Shown here piece by piece: positions 55,085 through 64,000 of a stretch of DNA of 64,000 bases. A program made the translations under genes and the position numbers. How positions within the stretch are numbered: position 1 is the stretch's first letter; the number at the start of each line of letters is the position of its first letter. The notes beneath the pieces were generated by a model. It was not told the DNA's origin. It worked only from the letters and a program-made list of their open reading frames with translations, and searched no databases. The stretch comes from Acinetobacter gerneri DSM 14967 = CIP 107464 = MTCC 9824 (lineage in GTDB: Bacteria > Pseudomonadota > Gammaproteobacteria > Pseudomonadales > Moraxellaceae), in the NCBI RefSeq assembly GCF_000368565.1, contig NZ_KB849542.1:486222-550221 (forward strand). The letters run 5' to 3'.

Positions 55085-56134
55085 TTAATCATCTATATTA
55101 TTTTCAAAGGGTTGTCCAACCAGAGTTTCAAGTCTGTCTAAAGAATCCGGACTTATATCTTTCATAATTTCATAAAAATTATAATTCATTAATCGCTGTA
55201 TTCGCCTTATAAATAATGGCGCAGGATGTGAAGGTTCATGTCTTTCAAAATACATATATATTTTTTCAAGCAGTAAATCCACATCATGACGCGAAGTTAT
55301 CTGATAGTTTGACCAACTTTGCTGTTGATTTACAACAGTTTTATCTTCATTTTTTGTAACAGTATCTGAAGATGCCTGAGCTTCACTTGTCGTGGATACA
55401 GCAGCGCCCGCTTGGATCAAGCTTTTAATTTTCAATAATAATTTTTCGATATTATCAAATTTAATCTCATAGTCATCAAGTTTTTGAATGAAAAGAGATT
55501 TTATTTTATCAATTAATTCTAAAGAATTAAGCACTGCTTTAATCGCTGAATCTGATTGATCAAGTGCAATCTGTAGATCAATATTCAAACGTTCGGTTCC
55601 ACCCGGATAAAGCTCATGACTGGTATTTGGATTATCGATGACTTGTTCTATTTCTTTGACGCTAAAGTTGCTTTGCGACAAGCTATTTTTAACGATAAAT
55701 GAATTGCGAACTAATTTGATGATGCCATCGTTAGCATTAAATACCGATAAAGCATTGGCTCGATAATCTGGATCAAAATCGCCATCTTCATCATGCAATT
55801 TTGGATAAATATCTTGCCAATATTGCTCTAAATTTAGATAAATAATTTCTAAGCCCTGTGCCAAAGCATTTAAGCCATGACTCATGATGCCACTTTGGGT
55901 AAAGATACTCATCACATTGATATCTTTACTTTTAGTCTGCAAGATTTCACTCGCCAGATCATGGATTTTTTCCCAATCTGGACCTTGTGCTTCGATAATC
56001 AAATCACCAAACTGCTGCTCAGGCTTTTCCTGAAGCATATTCATCAGTTTTAAATAATCATCATCATATTCAATACTGATCCCAGCAGGTTGATCCGAGC
56101 CAATGGCTCCAATATATTTCTCTGTAGTAATCAT
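55085..56134 (-). CDS. tssA: T6SS cap/assembly protein TssA
   Basis: 349-residue ImpA_N protein. N-terminal domain: IGSDQPAGISIEYDDDYLKL with downstream WQDIYPKLHDEDGDFDPDYRANAL. C-terminal domain: HPAPLFIRRIQRLMNYNFYE, which matches the TssA1 type of HSI-I rather than the long class with a membrane end. It controls sheath polymerisation. Confidence 0.87.
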   Translation of the reverse strand: MITTEKYIGAIGSDQPAGISIEYDDDYLKLMNMLQEKPEQQFGDLIIEAQGPDWEKIHDLASEILQTKSKDINVMSIFTQSGIMSHGLNALAQGLEIIYLNLEQYWQDIYPKLHDEDGDFDPDYRANALSVFNANDGIIKLVRNSFIVKNSLSQSNFSVKEIEQVIDNPNTSHELYPGGTERLNIDLQIALDQSDSAIKAVLNSLELIDKIKSLFIQKLDDYEIKFDNIEKLLLKIKSLIQAGAAVSTTSEAQASSDTVTKNEDKTVVNQQQSWSNYQITSRHDVDLLLEKIYMYFERHEPSHPAPLFIRRIQRLMNYNFYEIMKDISPDSLDRLETLVGQPFENNIDD

Positions 56135-56141
56135 TTTTCTA

Positions 56142-56690
56142 CTACCTTATTAATAACTTTCTATAAATCACGTGATTTGTAGATTCAATTTTAAAATTTA
56201 AATTAAACGCTTTTGGATATAACTCATACCAACTATCCATATCTTCAATATAAGCCGTCTTGCTATTTAAATGAGAAAGTGGCTCAACCAGACTACTTAG
56301 AAAAGTTTCATCTAACTGTGTAGATAAACTCTCCCATTTCAGCCCTAAGGCTTGCAATTTTTCAGAAAAAAGCAAAATCATATCAACAGGTTGAAGATTT
56401 AAGTTGTGTGAAAATATGATGAATGGACATTTCCGACCACGACTATCATGGCTTGAAAACAATATGCCTTGGATCCGTTTATTATCCGAAATGAAACTTT
56501 CTAAAAAAAAATAATAAACGTAAAGCTGTCCATCCACTTGGCCAGTTTTGATGAATTGTTCACCGATATGATCTTGCCCACGGCTCAACCAATTCATCAA
56601 AGACCGCTGTATCGAACCCAAATTTTTTGATTGAATAAAATCAGCATAATTGGGTAATTTCCCTATCCAACCAATTGCCTCTTCTAGCAT
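56142..56690 (-). CDS. tagF: T6SS-associated TagF protein
   Basis: 182-residue TagF (ImpM) protein. Motifs: IGWIGKLPNYADFI (family start GKLPxxGDF type) and FLSSLVEPL with the conserved WWxxG-like segment degenerate. TagF represses T6SS assembly post-translationally, in other systems opposing the PpkA/Fha phosphorylation route. Its ATG overlaps the tssM stop by 7 nt (56684-56690), which gives translational coupling. Confidence 0.82.
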   Translation of the reverse strand: MLEEAIGWIGKLPNYADFIQSKNLGSIQRSLMNWLSRGQDHIGEQFIKTGQVDGQLYVYYFFLESFISDNKRIQGILFSSHDSRGRKCPFIIFSHNLNLQPVDMILLFSEKLQALGLKWESLSTQLDETFLSSLVEPLSHLNSKTAYIEDMDSWYELYPKAFNLNFKIESTNHVIYRKLLIR

Positions 56691-59600
56691 TTAAACTCCT
56701 TTAATGAAGTTAAATTGAATGGGTTTTGTCCAGAAACGGCTTTAAACTCGATATAAACTTTGTTCTGTCCCAATTCAAATGTCGCCAATACACCTCGACC
56801 ATCTGGGGTCGCAATGACTTTCGAAGCTTTATCAATTAAACGGAATACAGACCAGTCACCATTGACTTCTATACGTTCAGGTTTTGCATCTGCTGAGGTT
56901 GCTTCAAGCACAAAACGATTGTCTTTTGCAGGCCAAGTCATCACTACATCTTTTAAAGGACCGTGAAAATACTGAATTTTTTTACTGTCATAATAAATAT
57001 TTAAATTATCAATGTTTTTATCCATCGCTTTAATATTCATGATCAGATCAATTTTCGGTACATTTTTTCCTGCAAAAAGTTGAGCATTAATTGCTTCTGC
57101 ATTGCTATACGTTTTTGTGGTTTTGACTACCCCACCATCGAGAAGGCTACGAAATGGAACTTGACCATTTTCACTCACCATCACATTACTCGATAAAGTT
57201 TTCAAATAGGTTCCATCTGTACCAAACAACTGCGCCAACTCTTGAATTGAAATATCTTGCTGTGATGACTTCACAAATGGATATTTATTTGCAATCAAGT
57301 TCTTGCATGTGTTTTGTACGACTTGGTCCTGTTGTTTAGCAAGAGCGCTCACTTGGGAATCTTTATACGCCTGACTTGAGGCGGTGATCTTTCCCACAAA
57401 AACGTCCAGCATCGGTCTAAATGGATCAGGTAAACGATTGACCTGAGCTTTATAGTTCACCAAAGGTCGAACATCAGGCATCAATTGATCTTCACTTTGG
57501 ATACTGAGTTCCAAAGCAACCAAATAAACATATAGATCATTGATTGATTTGATAATTTCATCGAGCTGAGCACCTGATTCACTGGTCGTTTGTGTCAAAC
57601 TTTGAAATTGTGAAAAATTATTTGAAATACTTTCTAAATAACCTTGCACTTTGCTTTCATCAATCATTTTATTTGCTGCAACTGCTGTATTGACCGCAGC
57701 TTTTTTAGCTGCCTCAACATCAGCAGGATTTTTGCTATCGTCTGTATTGGCAGCAGCTGTCGGTGCATCTGCTGTCAATTTTGTATTTGCACTAATCCCT
57801 TTAATAATCCCCGCCAATGACGAATTTTTCTCAGACAACTGTTTTGCCATCACAATCGCTTGTTGCAAGTTGCCCGGTTGAACCATTCTGACGTCTTGGA
57901 TATATGACTTCCAAGTTGCAGTGTATTGAAGTGCATAAATACGATAAATATCTGCAATCACTTCATCCATTGGTTTCATTTGCGCATTATCACCAATGAC
58001 CCATTTTTCTTCTTTATAAACGTTCTTTAAACGCTGATTTACAAAAGGTAAAAAAATGTTTTGATAACCATATTTTGTAAACAATGGATTGACTGGATCA
58101 TTTAAAGTCCGTGCAGAAACACGGCGGAAAATGTTATTGGTTGAAACCCCACCCATTGTCACAAACGAGGTAACGGGAATCGAACGCTGATCAAGAGATT
58201 TTGTATATTGCGACACATCTTGCATGATGATTGCTGCAACATCTGTATATACCAGCAAATCTCGTGCTTGAGTAACTAAACCCAAATCATAGGTCGCTCT
58301 AGGGGTGATTTTTTTACTGTTAATTAACTTTTCCAATGCCGCAAGTGCACTGGGATCTGGGCTTGTTTTCGCTAAAACATTATTGACAGCCCATTGATAA
58401 ATAAACTTTTTATCATAATGTTCAGGCTGATATAACATCAAATATGCTTTCAGATTGTTATACACATCCTTATAGTTTTTACCATCAATACTATTTTTTA
58501 ACTGACGATTGATCTCATTTGATAAAAGAGGCAATACATTTTCATCAATTAAACTTTGATGCTTTGCCAAAGCTGCTTTGGCGATGTCATCATGTTGCTT
58601 TAAACCAAAATTTTGAAAGAAAGACTTGTTCAGCAATTCTTTATTAATATTGTATTCAGGCAAGGTATAGACACGATTGGTAAAGTTCAAAACTGAAGAG
58701 ATGTTATTTGGATCGACATTTTTGGACATCAATTCAACAGGTTTCAGCTGCTGTTCAACCGCTTCTTGATATTTCGAATTGTACGAATATGCTCTGATCA
58801 ACAAGAACAAGAAAATCAAAAATGCTAAGCCAAATAATGCCGCACAAATCCAGTAAATCTTTCTTTGTTTTTTCAGCCAATTATTGTCAATACCTGCTGT
58901 ATTTGCAGTATCAAGCAATAAAATTTTGAAAATTTCATTTAAGAAAAAAGACTTCGATTTAGAGATCAGATGTGCATTTTGATTTGTCGCATATTTAGGT
59001 TGCAACACTGACTTATCTTGTTCATCCAAGATAAAGTTTTCATCTTCTTCTTGCACAGCACTGGTAAAATAAACACCCGCCAAATTTAAATCTGCGTCAT
59101 ATCGAGACAAATTCAGCATTTTCTTTAAATAGACTTTTAAAGAATGTGAGAATTTTTCAAATTCTGTCGCAAAACCGATGCCCAAATCTGCTGGATCATT
59201 ATTTTGGTTATTATAAGAAACTGTTTTGAACAGATTGATTTTTAACTTTTCAACAATGACATCAATTTCATCTGTCATCGTATTGATTTTTTCAGCAGTC
59301 GTTTCTGTCAATGGATCAAGGCTGACACCAAAGGCTTTTTTACGATCTTGATCATCTATATAGTTAAAATATTGATTGAAACCAACCACCAAGTCGATCT
59401 TATTGACCACGATATATAATGGGAATGTGGTATTAAATGAAGACTGCATTTCTTGCAAGCGCATACGGATTTGTTGCAACTGAAGTTTTAACTTTTCTTC
59501 ATTTGTATCAATGATATCTTCTGCACTCAGCATCAAAACCAAACCATTAATCGGCTGTTTTGGTCTGCAACGCTTTAATAGCCCCAATAACTCATTCCAG

Positions 59601-60214
59601 TCATTGGTATTTTGTATATCATTATTTTGTTCAACAAATCGCCCTGCTGTATCTAGTAATAAAGCTTCATCTGTCAAAAACCAATCGCAATCACGTGTTC
59701 CAGCCAATTTTGAAACATGGTCTGTCGTCCCTACAGGGAAGGTTAAACCTGAGTTTAAAATCGCAGAAGTCTTACCTACCCCCGGTGCACCAACCACAAC
59801 AAACCATGGTTTTTGATAAATATATTCACCATTGTTGGCAAATAAACGCTGAAAGAAGTTTTTATTTTCTTTACTTTGCTCACGCAACAAGATGTTATCA
59901 ATATTGGAAAATTGCTCTTTTAGCTCACTATCCGTTTCAGGTTGAAGTGTTTTTTCCTCACCAATATCGCTTGCTTTGATTTCTTCAATCACATGCTGGT
60001 TCATTTTTCTGGTTTTATATAATTTAAATAAATATATTCCAAGAAAAATTAAACATACTACGACCGTTGCAATCACTCTCGCCATAACAGTATCAAGCGG
60101 TTTATATTTATCAATTGCAATCGCAGGTCCAGCAAACCAAATCGCGCTAATCAATGAAATGAGCCCAAATATGCTCCACATTGAAGACCAACTAAACATC
60201 GTTAAAAAGCCCAT
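56684..60214 (-). CDS. tssM: T6SS membrane-complex protein TssM (IcmF)
   Basis: 1176-residue inner-membrane protein of the trans-envelope complex. Two N-terminal membrane segments (FGLISLISAIWFAGPAIAI and VMARVIATVVVCLIFLGIYL) enclose a short loop. A cytoplasmic NTPase domain follows (Walker A GAPGVGKTSAIL, Walker B LLLDTAGRF), then a third segment (IYWICAALFGLAFLIFLFLL, about 455-475) and a long periplasmic part that binds TssJ. Walker residues are complete, so ATP binding is likely. Confidence 0.93.
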   Translation of the reverse strand: MGFLTMFSWSSMWSIFGLISLISAIWFAGPAIAIDKYKPLDTVMARVIATVVVCLIFLGIYLFKLYKTRKMNQHVIEEIKASDIGEEKTLQPETDSELKEQFSNIDNILLREQSKENKNFFQRLFANNGEYIYQKPWFVVVGAPGVGKTSAILNSGLTFPVGTTDHVSKLAGTRDCDWFLTDEALLLDTAGRFVEQNNDIQNTNDWNELLGLLKRCRPKQPINGLVLMLSAEDIIDTNEEKLKLQLQQIRMRLQEMQSSFNTTFPLYIVVNKIDLVVGFNQYFNYIDDQDRKKAFGVSLDPLTETTAEKINTMTDEIDVIVEKLKINLFKTVSYNNQNNDPADLGIGFATEFEKFSHSLKVYLKKMLNLSRYDADLNLAGVYFTSAVQEEDENFILDEQDKSVLQPKYATNQNAHLISKSKSFFLNEIFKILLLDTANTAGIDNNWLKKQRKIYWICAALFGLAFLIFLFLLIRAYSYNSKYQEAVEQQLKPVELMSKNVDPNNISSVLNFTNRVYTLPEYNINKELLNKSFFQNFGLKQHDDIAKAALAKHQSLIDENVLPLLSNEINRQLKNSIDGKNYKDVYNNLKAYLMLYQPEHYDKKFIYQWAVNNVLAKTSPDPSALAALEKLINSKKITPRATYDLGLVTQARDLLVYTDVAAIIMQDVSQYTKSLDQRSIPVTSFVTMGGVSTNNIFRRVSARTLNDPVNPLFTKYGYQNIFLPFVNQRLKNVYKEEKWVIGDNAQMKPMDEVIADIYRIYALQYTATWKSYIQDVRMVQPGNLQQAIVMAKQLSEKNSSLAGIIKGISANTKLTADAPTAAANTDDSKNPADVEAAKKAAVNTAVAANKMIDESKVQGYLESISNNFSQFQSLTQTTSESGAQLDEIIKSINDLYVYLVALELSIQSEDQLMPDVRPLVNYKAQVNRLPDPFRPMLDVFVGKITASSQAYKDSQVSALAKQQDQVVQNTCKNLIANKYPFVKSSQQDISIQELAQLFGTDGTYLKTLSSNVMVSENGQVPFRSLLDGGVVKTTKTYSNAEAINAQLFAGKNVPKIDLIMNIKAMDKNIDNLNIYYDSKKIQYFHGPLKDVVMTWPAKDNRFVLEATSADAKPERIEVNGDWSVFRLIDKASKVIATPDGRGVLATFELGQNKVYIEFKAVSGQNPFNLTSLKEFKC

Positions 60215-60239
60215 ATCTCTCTACCCATTCCTTATAGTT

Positions 60240-61487
60240 TTAGTTATTTGCAACTTGTGTTGAGTTTGTTGCTAACGGCTGTGTATTGCCCTGCTCAATA
60301 AAAACAGTAATTTCTACACGGCGATTTTTAGCTCTATTTTCAACACTATTATTTGGGTATCTTGGATTTTCTGAACCTTTACCCTCTGACCTTACGCGAT
60401 TTCCATCCTGCACATAATTTAATAAAATTGATTTCACAGCATCTGCACGTGCTTGCGACAAATGCCAATTTGATGGGAATGCAACGCTACTGATGGGTTG
60501 ATCATCACTGTATCCAGATACAACCACACGCCCTTTCACTTCATTTAATGCCTGCCCAACAGCAGCCATCACAGGATAGTAACGATCCTGAATTTTGTCT
60601 GAACCTGAAGTAAATAATTCATCACCCAAAATCGTGATAGTACTTTTACCCGGCACTTCTTCGACTTGTAATAAACGATTGTCTATTTCATTTTTGAGTA
60701 ATGGTGTCAACAATTGCACACGTTCAGTTGAACTTTGTACTTGCTGAATATTTAACTTGTTGATTCGAGTGTTGATTTCATTGGTGTTTTGCGCCAACTT
60801 CCAGTTGAAAATGGCATAAATAATCAGCAGTAATGCTGCGGTTAATACAGCAAGAATCCAAAGTGGAATATGGCGACCTTTTTGGGTCAATAATTTATTT
60901 TTATTTTCATTATTTAACAGTAATTCTGCACTTTGACTTGAACCATATTGGCGAATGATTTTTTCGAGTTCTTTTTTAATATTTTCAATGCTGACCTTGC
61001 CGTTATTGAGCACTTGATATTTGCCCATATAACCCAGAACCAAACAGTAATACATCAGTTCAATCAAATTGATATTTTTATGTGGCTCTTGTTTGACCCG
61101 ATCAATCAACTGGAAAAACTGTTCACCGCCCCAAGTTTCGTTATGGAAGGTCACCAATAAACTATGCGCTGCCCACTCTTGATCAGCCCAACCATTTTTT
61201 GCTGCAAACTCATCCAATAATGTACATAGACAATAGCGCGCAGCTTTCACAGTTTCGTATCGAACACCACTTTCTTCGGCTTTTTCTTCAAATTTTTCAA
61301 TATCTTTTTTAAGACCTTGTAAAACCTCAGTAGTCGGCAATTTACTTTGGAAATATTTCATTTGTGAAGCTTTATTCAGTAAAGGAATAGCAGCCTCAAC
61401 AATCACATTTCGAGTATTATCTTTTTTTGTATCATCAGCTTGGGAAATAATATTACTTTCTATTTCCTCAAATTTTATGGTTTGCAT
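60240..61487 (-). CDS. tssL: T6SS membrane protein TssL with OmpA-like domain
   Basis: 415 residues: DotU-like cytoplasmic domain (about 30-205, CTLLDEFAAKNGWADQEWAA), one membrane segment (AVLTAALLLIIYAIFNW), a periplasmic linker, and a C-terminal OmpA peptidoglycan-binding domain (SNWHLSQARADAVKSILLNY, GSENPRYPNN, ENRAKNRRVEITV). The OmpA domain anchors the complex to the wall. Such fused TssL proteins occur in HSI-I-type systems. Confidence 0.93.
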   Translation of the reverse strand: MQTIKFEEIESNIISQADDTKKDNTRNVIVEAAIPLLNKASQMKYFQSKLPTTEVLQGLKKDIEKFEEKAEESGVRYETVKAARYCLCTLLDEFAAKNGWADQEWAAHSLLVTFHNETWGGEQFFQLIDRVKQEPHKNINLIELMYYCLVLGYMGKYQVLNNGKVSIENIKKELEKIIRQYGSSQSAELLLNNENKNKLLTQKGRHIPLWILAVLTAALLLIIYAIFNWKLAQNTNEINTRINKLNIQQVQSSTERVQLLTPLLKNEIDNRLLQVEEVPGKSTITILGDELFTSGSDKIQDRYYPVMAAVGQALNEVKGRVVVSGYSDDQPISSVAFPSNWHLSQARADAVKSILLNYVQDGNRVRSEGKGSENPRYPNNSVENRAKNRRVEITVFIEQGNTQPLATNSTQVANN

Positions 61488-61510
61488 TTTTTATTACTCA
61501 TATAAATTTG

Positions 61511-62851
61511 TTAATAATTTTTGATTGCCCAGCATTCAATATCCAGATCAGGGAACTCGCCTGCTAAATGGATTGCCATACCTGCTGATTGTTCGAGGTC
61601 TTGCCAAAGCTCCGAGCCTTTATCAATTTCAAAATAGCTATAGCCAGAGTGATAAGGCAATTCACGTGGTGCTGTAGATAGCGCATGCACGTGTATACCC
61701 GGCAAGTGATATGCAATCAGATCTCGAACTTTTTCTACCGAGCTGATCTTGATCGTGGTTGGAATTCTTTGTCTTAATACTTCAGAAGGCATGCTGGCAT
61801 TGATTGCAAGAACAAATGAGCAACTGTTGAGCATGCTCGTTTCAGGGGTAAGCGCAACGCGAGTTGCCTCATCACGCAGTTCAAGTGGAATCATAATTGC
61901 ACGTTGTTGCAACACGATTGATAACACTTCGCGCAGCATCGTCACGATCTGCTTAAAACATTTATTGAGCTGATCGTGATCATAAATCGGTAAATTGAAA
62001 TTCAATTTATCAATATGGAATGTACTCAGATCACCATAAAGTTTTAAGAAGTTTTCAAACAGGGAAAATGGATGTGTAGACTGCGAACTGCTCGTGACAT
62101 TATGCATATAAGCAAAATAACGATTGATGGTTTGCAACATCAAAAAGTCGCGCACATCGCCTGTACCTTTGAGCGTTGGGTTGTTTAAAACACCACCCAA
62201 TGCAAGGGCTTTTTGTTTGAGTAAGCCCAATATTTCAGTTTGATAATTGTTGAGCTGTAAATTATTTTTGGTATCTAAACTTGCTGGAATAAAATTATCA
62301 TCAAGGCGAATATCCCCTGTTGTTGAAACAGAAGCAATCCGCGCAATCGGCATTTTTATATCTTGATCGTTGAGATTTCTAGCCAAAGACAATCTCAAAT
62401 TTGGTGCTGCAATCAAAAGCTCACGTTTTGGCAGGTTTGCATCAGTGCTATCTTCGATTTCTACATTTTTTAAAAGATATCTGACATTTTCATTGTTGGT
62501 TTCATCAACAAAAGCGTAATTACGCTTATAGCTTGATGGCATCGACCATGCAAGGAAAATAAACTCATCTTCTACATTGGGTGGAATATTGAGGACCAGA
62601 CTCGGCGCACTATCAATCGTTTCATTGAAGTAACTACCATCTGGTAAATATCCAACAATTCTATCGACTGAAACAGTGCCCAGTTTCAAGCTAGACGTAT
62701 TGAGTTGTAAGTCAATCAAGCCCCAACCAAAGCTATGGCTTGCTGCATAATGCTGGTTAATTTGAGCATCATAATAACGTTCTAATTGCTGAAAGTGCTG
62801 TGGAGCAATTAATGTCCCTTCGTTCCAAACTACTTTGCGTTCACTCGACAT
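61511..62851 (-). CDS. tssK: T6SS baseplate-membrane adaptor TssK
   Basis: 446-residue TssK (ImpJ/VasE). N-terminus VVWNEGTLIAPQHFQQLERY is the family hallmark; the C-terminal neck/head carries LSTAPRELPYHSGYSYFEID and GMAIHLAGEFPDLDIECWAI. It links the TssEFG wedge to TssL and TssM. 10 bp after tssJ. Confidence 0.93.
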   Translation of the reverse strand: MSSERKVVWNEGTLIAPQHFQQLERYYDAQINQHYAASHSFGWGLIDLQLNTSSLKLGTVSVDRIVGYLPDGSYFNETIDSAPSLVLNIPPNVEDEFIFLAWSMPSSYKRNYAFVDETNNENVRYLLKNVEIEDSTDANLPKRELLIAAPNLRLSLARNLNDQDIKMPIARIASVSTTGDIRLDDNFIPASLDTKNNLQLNNYQTEILGLLKQKALALGGVLNNPTLKGTGDVRDFLMLQTINRYFAYMHNVTSSSQSTHPFSLFENFLKLYGDLSTFHIDKLNFNLPIYDHDQLNKCFKQIVTMLREVLSIVLQQRAIMIPLELRDEATRVALTPETSMLNSCSFVLAINASMPSEVLRQRIPTTIKISSVEKVRDLIAYHLPGIHVHALSTAPRELPYHSGYSYFEIDKGSELWQDLEQSAGMAIHLAGEFPDLDIECWAIKNY

Positions 62852-62861
62852 TTTTTACTCC

Positions 62862-63518
62862 TCACTCTGTTCCTGTGGATTGCATATAAAGACCTTTTTT
62901 CAGGTCAGCTGGCTTTTTGCCATCCATGATTTTTTCCACACTTTCTTTCAGTTTTTTCTTCTGTTTTTTACTTAATTCATCAACATTTTTGCCTTGCTCT
63001 GCCATTTTTTTATCTAATATTTTTTGCATCGCTTCTTTTTTGGTGAGCTGGGTAACACCATTATTTTTAACGTCTAAATATAAGAAGTTGCCACCTTTTT
63101 GGTACCATTTTTTATCTTGTTTATATAAAGACATTTTCCAGTTTTTATCGAGTTCACGATAAGCCGCAACCACACCGATATAATTGGCTTTATCATTTAA
63201 AGGCAATTTAAAATTGACCTGATCTTCTGGACGAACCATGACACTCGTCTCTTCAACAACGCTTTCGCCAAGATGATTTTTATAGGTATCCGTGAGTGTC
63301 AGTTCATTCATTTGATTGAATTCAACTTCGGTGCTGAGCTGTAAAATACTCAGTCTTAAAGGCGACGGTTCAGCCAAAAGATTTGGGTTGATATCATCTT
63401 CTGCAAATATATAGACTTCTAACTCTTTATCATTCGTATTGTTTTTTGTAGGCAAGGTACTACAAGCGGTCAAAATGATCGTTATATAAGTCAATAATAT
63501 TAATTTTGTCATATTCAT
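62862..63518 (-). CDS. tssJ: T6SS outer-membrane lipoprotein TssJ with long C-terminal extension
   Basis: About 218-residue lipoprotein. The lipobox ILTAC lies in MTKLILLTYITIILTACSTL. The TssJ (SciN) core is recognisable in SPLRLSILQLSTEVEFNQMN and the later strand IGVVAAYRELDKNWKMSLY. After the core comes a Lys-rich tail of about 80 residues (KKEAMQKILDKKMAEQGKNV, KKQKKKLKESVEKIMDGKKP) not usual for TssJ (about 160-180 residues in most systems). The frame extends upstream to 63539; ATG at 63518 with AAGG at 8 nt fits the signal peptide. Confidence 0.85.
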   Translation of the reverse strand: MNMTKLILLTYITIILTACSTLPTKNNTNDKELEVYIFAEDDINPNLLAEPSPLRLSILQLSTEVEFNQMNELTLTDTYKNHLGESVVEETSVMVRPEDQVNFKLPLNDKANYIGVVAAYRELDKNWKMSLYKQDKKWYQKGGNFLYLDVKNNGVTQLTKKEAMQKILDKKMAEQGKNVDELSKKQKKKLKESVEKIMDGKKPADLKKGLYMQSTGTE

Positions 63519-63584
63519 AATTTCAACCTTACTCAACACTTATCGCATGTCGTGGAATTCAACTTAAAGCTTTCTAAATACATT

Positions 63585-64000
63585 TTATTGTTTACTCATG
63601 TTTTCACTTTGAGAATTTTCAGTTGTATGACCACCCTGCTGACTTGCTTCTGAGTTATTTGGTACAGCTTCAATAACGGATGTATTTATTGGTGCTTGCT
63701 TCTCTGTCTCTAGCACCCTTGATGTAATCTTGACTGATGTTGAATCAGAGTTTAGGACTTGAGTAACAGGACTCGGAACTTCTTTTACTGGTTCAACAGC
63801 GACTGGTGTTTCTACAGTTGGCGCAACTGTTCTGGTTGTGACTTTGACTGATGTTGCGCTTGGCTCAGCTTCAACTGCTGGCGTTGTTGCTTCTTTGGTA
63901 GGTTCAACAATTGCTGGTGTTTCCACAGCTGGTGTTGGTTTTACTTCTTCCTTTTCAGCTTCAACTACGGCTGGCGCAACTGCTCTTGTTGTGACTTTGA
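63585..64000 (-). CDS. Pro/Val/Thr-rich protein at the fha position of the T6SS cluster (partial)
   Basis: C-terminal 138 codons of a gene that continues past the right edge. The visible part is low-complexity, Pro/Glu/Val/Thr-rich, with degenerate repeats of SVKVTTRTVAP-like and ETPVAVEPVKE-like segments (three copies). It ends ENSQSENMSKQ. In the Pseudomonas HSI-I order the gene before tssJ is fha1, a forkhead-associated scaffold with a disordered middle, so this may be an Fha/TagH-type protein (inference from position only). No domain can be recognised here. Confidence 0.5.
   Translation of the reverse strand, partial: KVTTRAVAPAVVEAEKEEVKPTPAVETPAIVEPTKEATTPAVEAEPSATSVKVTTRTVAPTVETPVAVEPVKEVPSPVTQVLNSDSTSVKITSRVLETEKQAPINTSVIEAVPNNSEASQQGGHTTENSQSENMSKQ

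Overview
The window looks like a chromosome segment of an Acinetobacter species (inference). It is AT-rich, has short intergenic gaps, and carries indole-acetate (iac), vanillate (van) and hydroxycinnamate (hca) catabolic genes laid out as in that genus. An unlinked ahpF, an azoR/LysR pair, dusB and trhP/yfhL fill the space between.

Layout. 1-4186 (minus): start of a giant Bap/BapA-type adhesin with a 2.1-kb Asp-Pro repeat tract, broken by a frameshift near base 560. 4758-13173: iac cluster (iacHAICDEFG on minus, MarR regulator iacR divergent) with no iacB in its usual place. 13330-18079 (minus): an uncharacterised unit with an AraC regulator, an MFS carrier, an opine-dehydrogenase-like enzyme and a 3-hydroxyacyl-CoA-dehydrogenase-like enzyme. 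18533-27409: housekeeping and redox genes, plus a 191-bp MITE-like element placed exactly at the stop codon of a LysR gene. 28072-31047: vanAB and the GntR repressor vanR, with two VanR-type operators. 31204-42547: hcaR, hcaK, hcaA-G. 42584-45436: an accessory patch with an octanucleotide repeat, an IS30-family element that splits a small lipoprotein gene, a second small exported protein and an orphan PAAR gene. 45551 to the right edge (minus): a type VI secretion cluster in the order [edge gene]-tssJ-K-L-M-tagF-tssA-B-C-hcp-tagJ-tssE-F-G-clpV.

How the parts fit. HcaG would release hydroxycinnamates from plant esters such as chlorogenate. HcaE and HcaK would bring them in, and HcaC, A and B would shorten them to benzoates. 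Ferulate yields vanillate, which VanAB demethylates to protocatechuate. The iac genes convert the plant hormone indole-3-acetate towards catechol. The window therefore suggests a plant- or litter-associated lifestyle. The T6SS has the gene content and order of the two Pseudomonas HSI-I half-operons joined head to tail (including TagJ, TagF, TssJ and an OmpA-type TssL), which I believe differs from the usual Acinetobacter T6SS locus.

Most noteworthy: the 112-bp out-of-frame deletion in the adhesin; the IS30 insertion whose removal restores a 148-residue lipoprotein; the MITE at a stop codon; a hairpin in every hca intercistronic gap; paired operators upstream of vanA and hcaA; and the unassigned four-gene unit.
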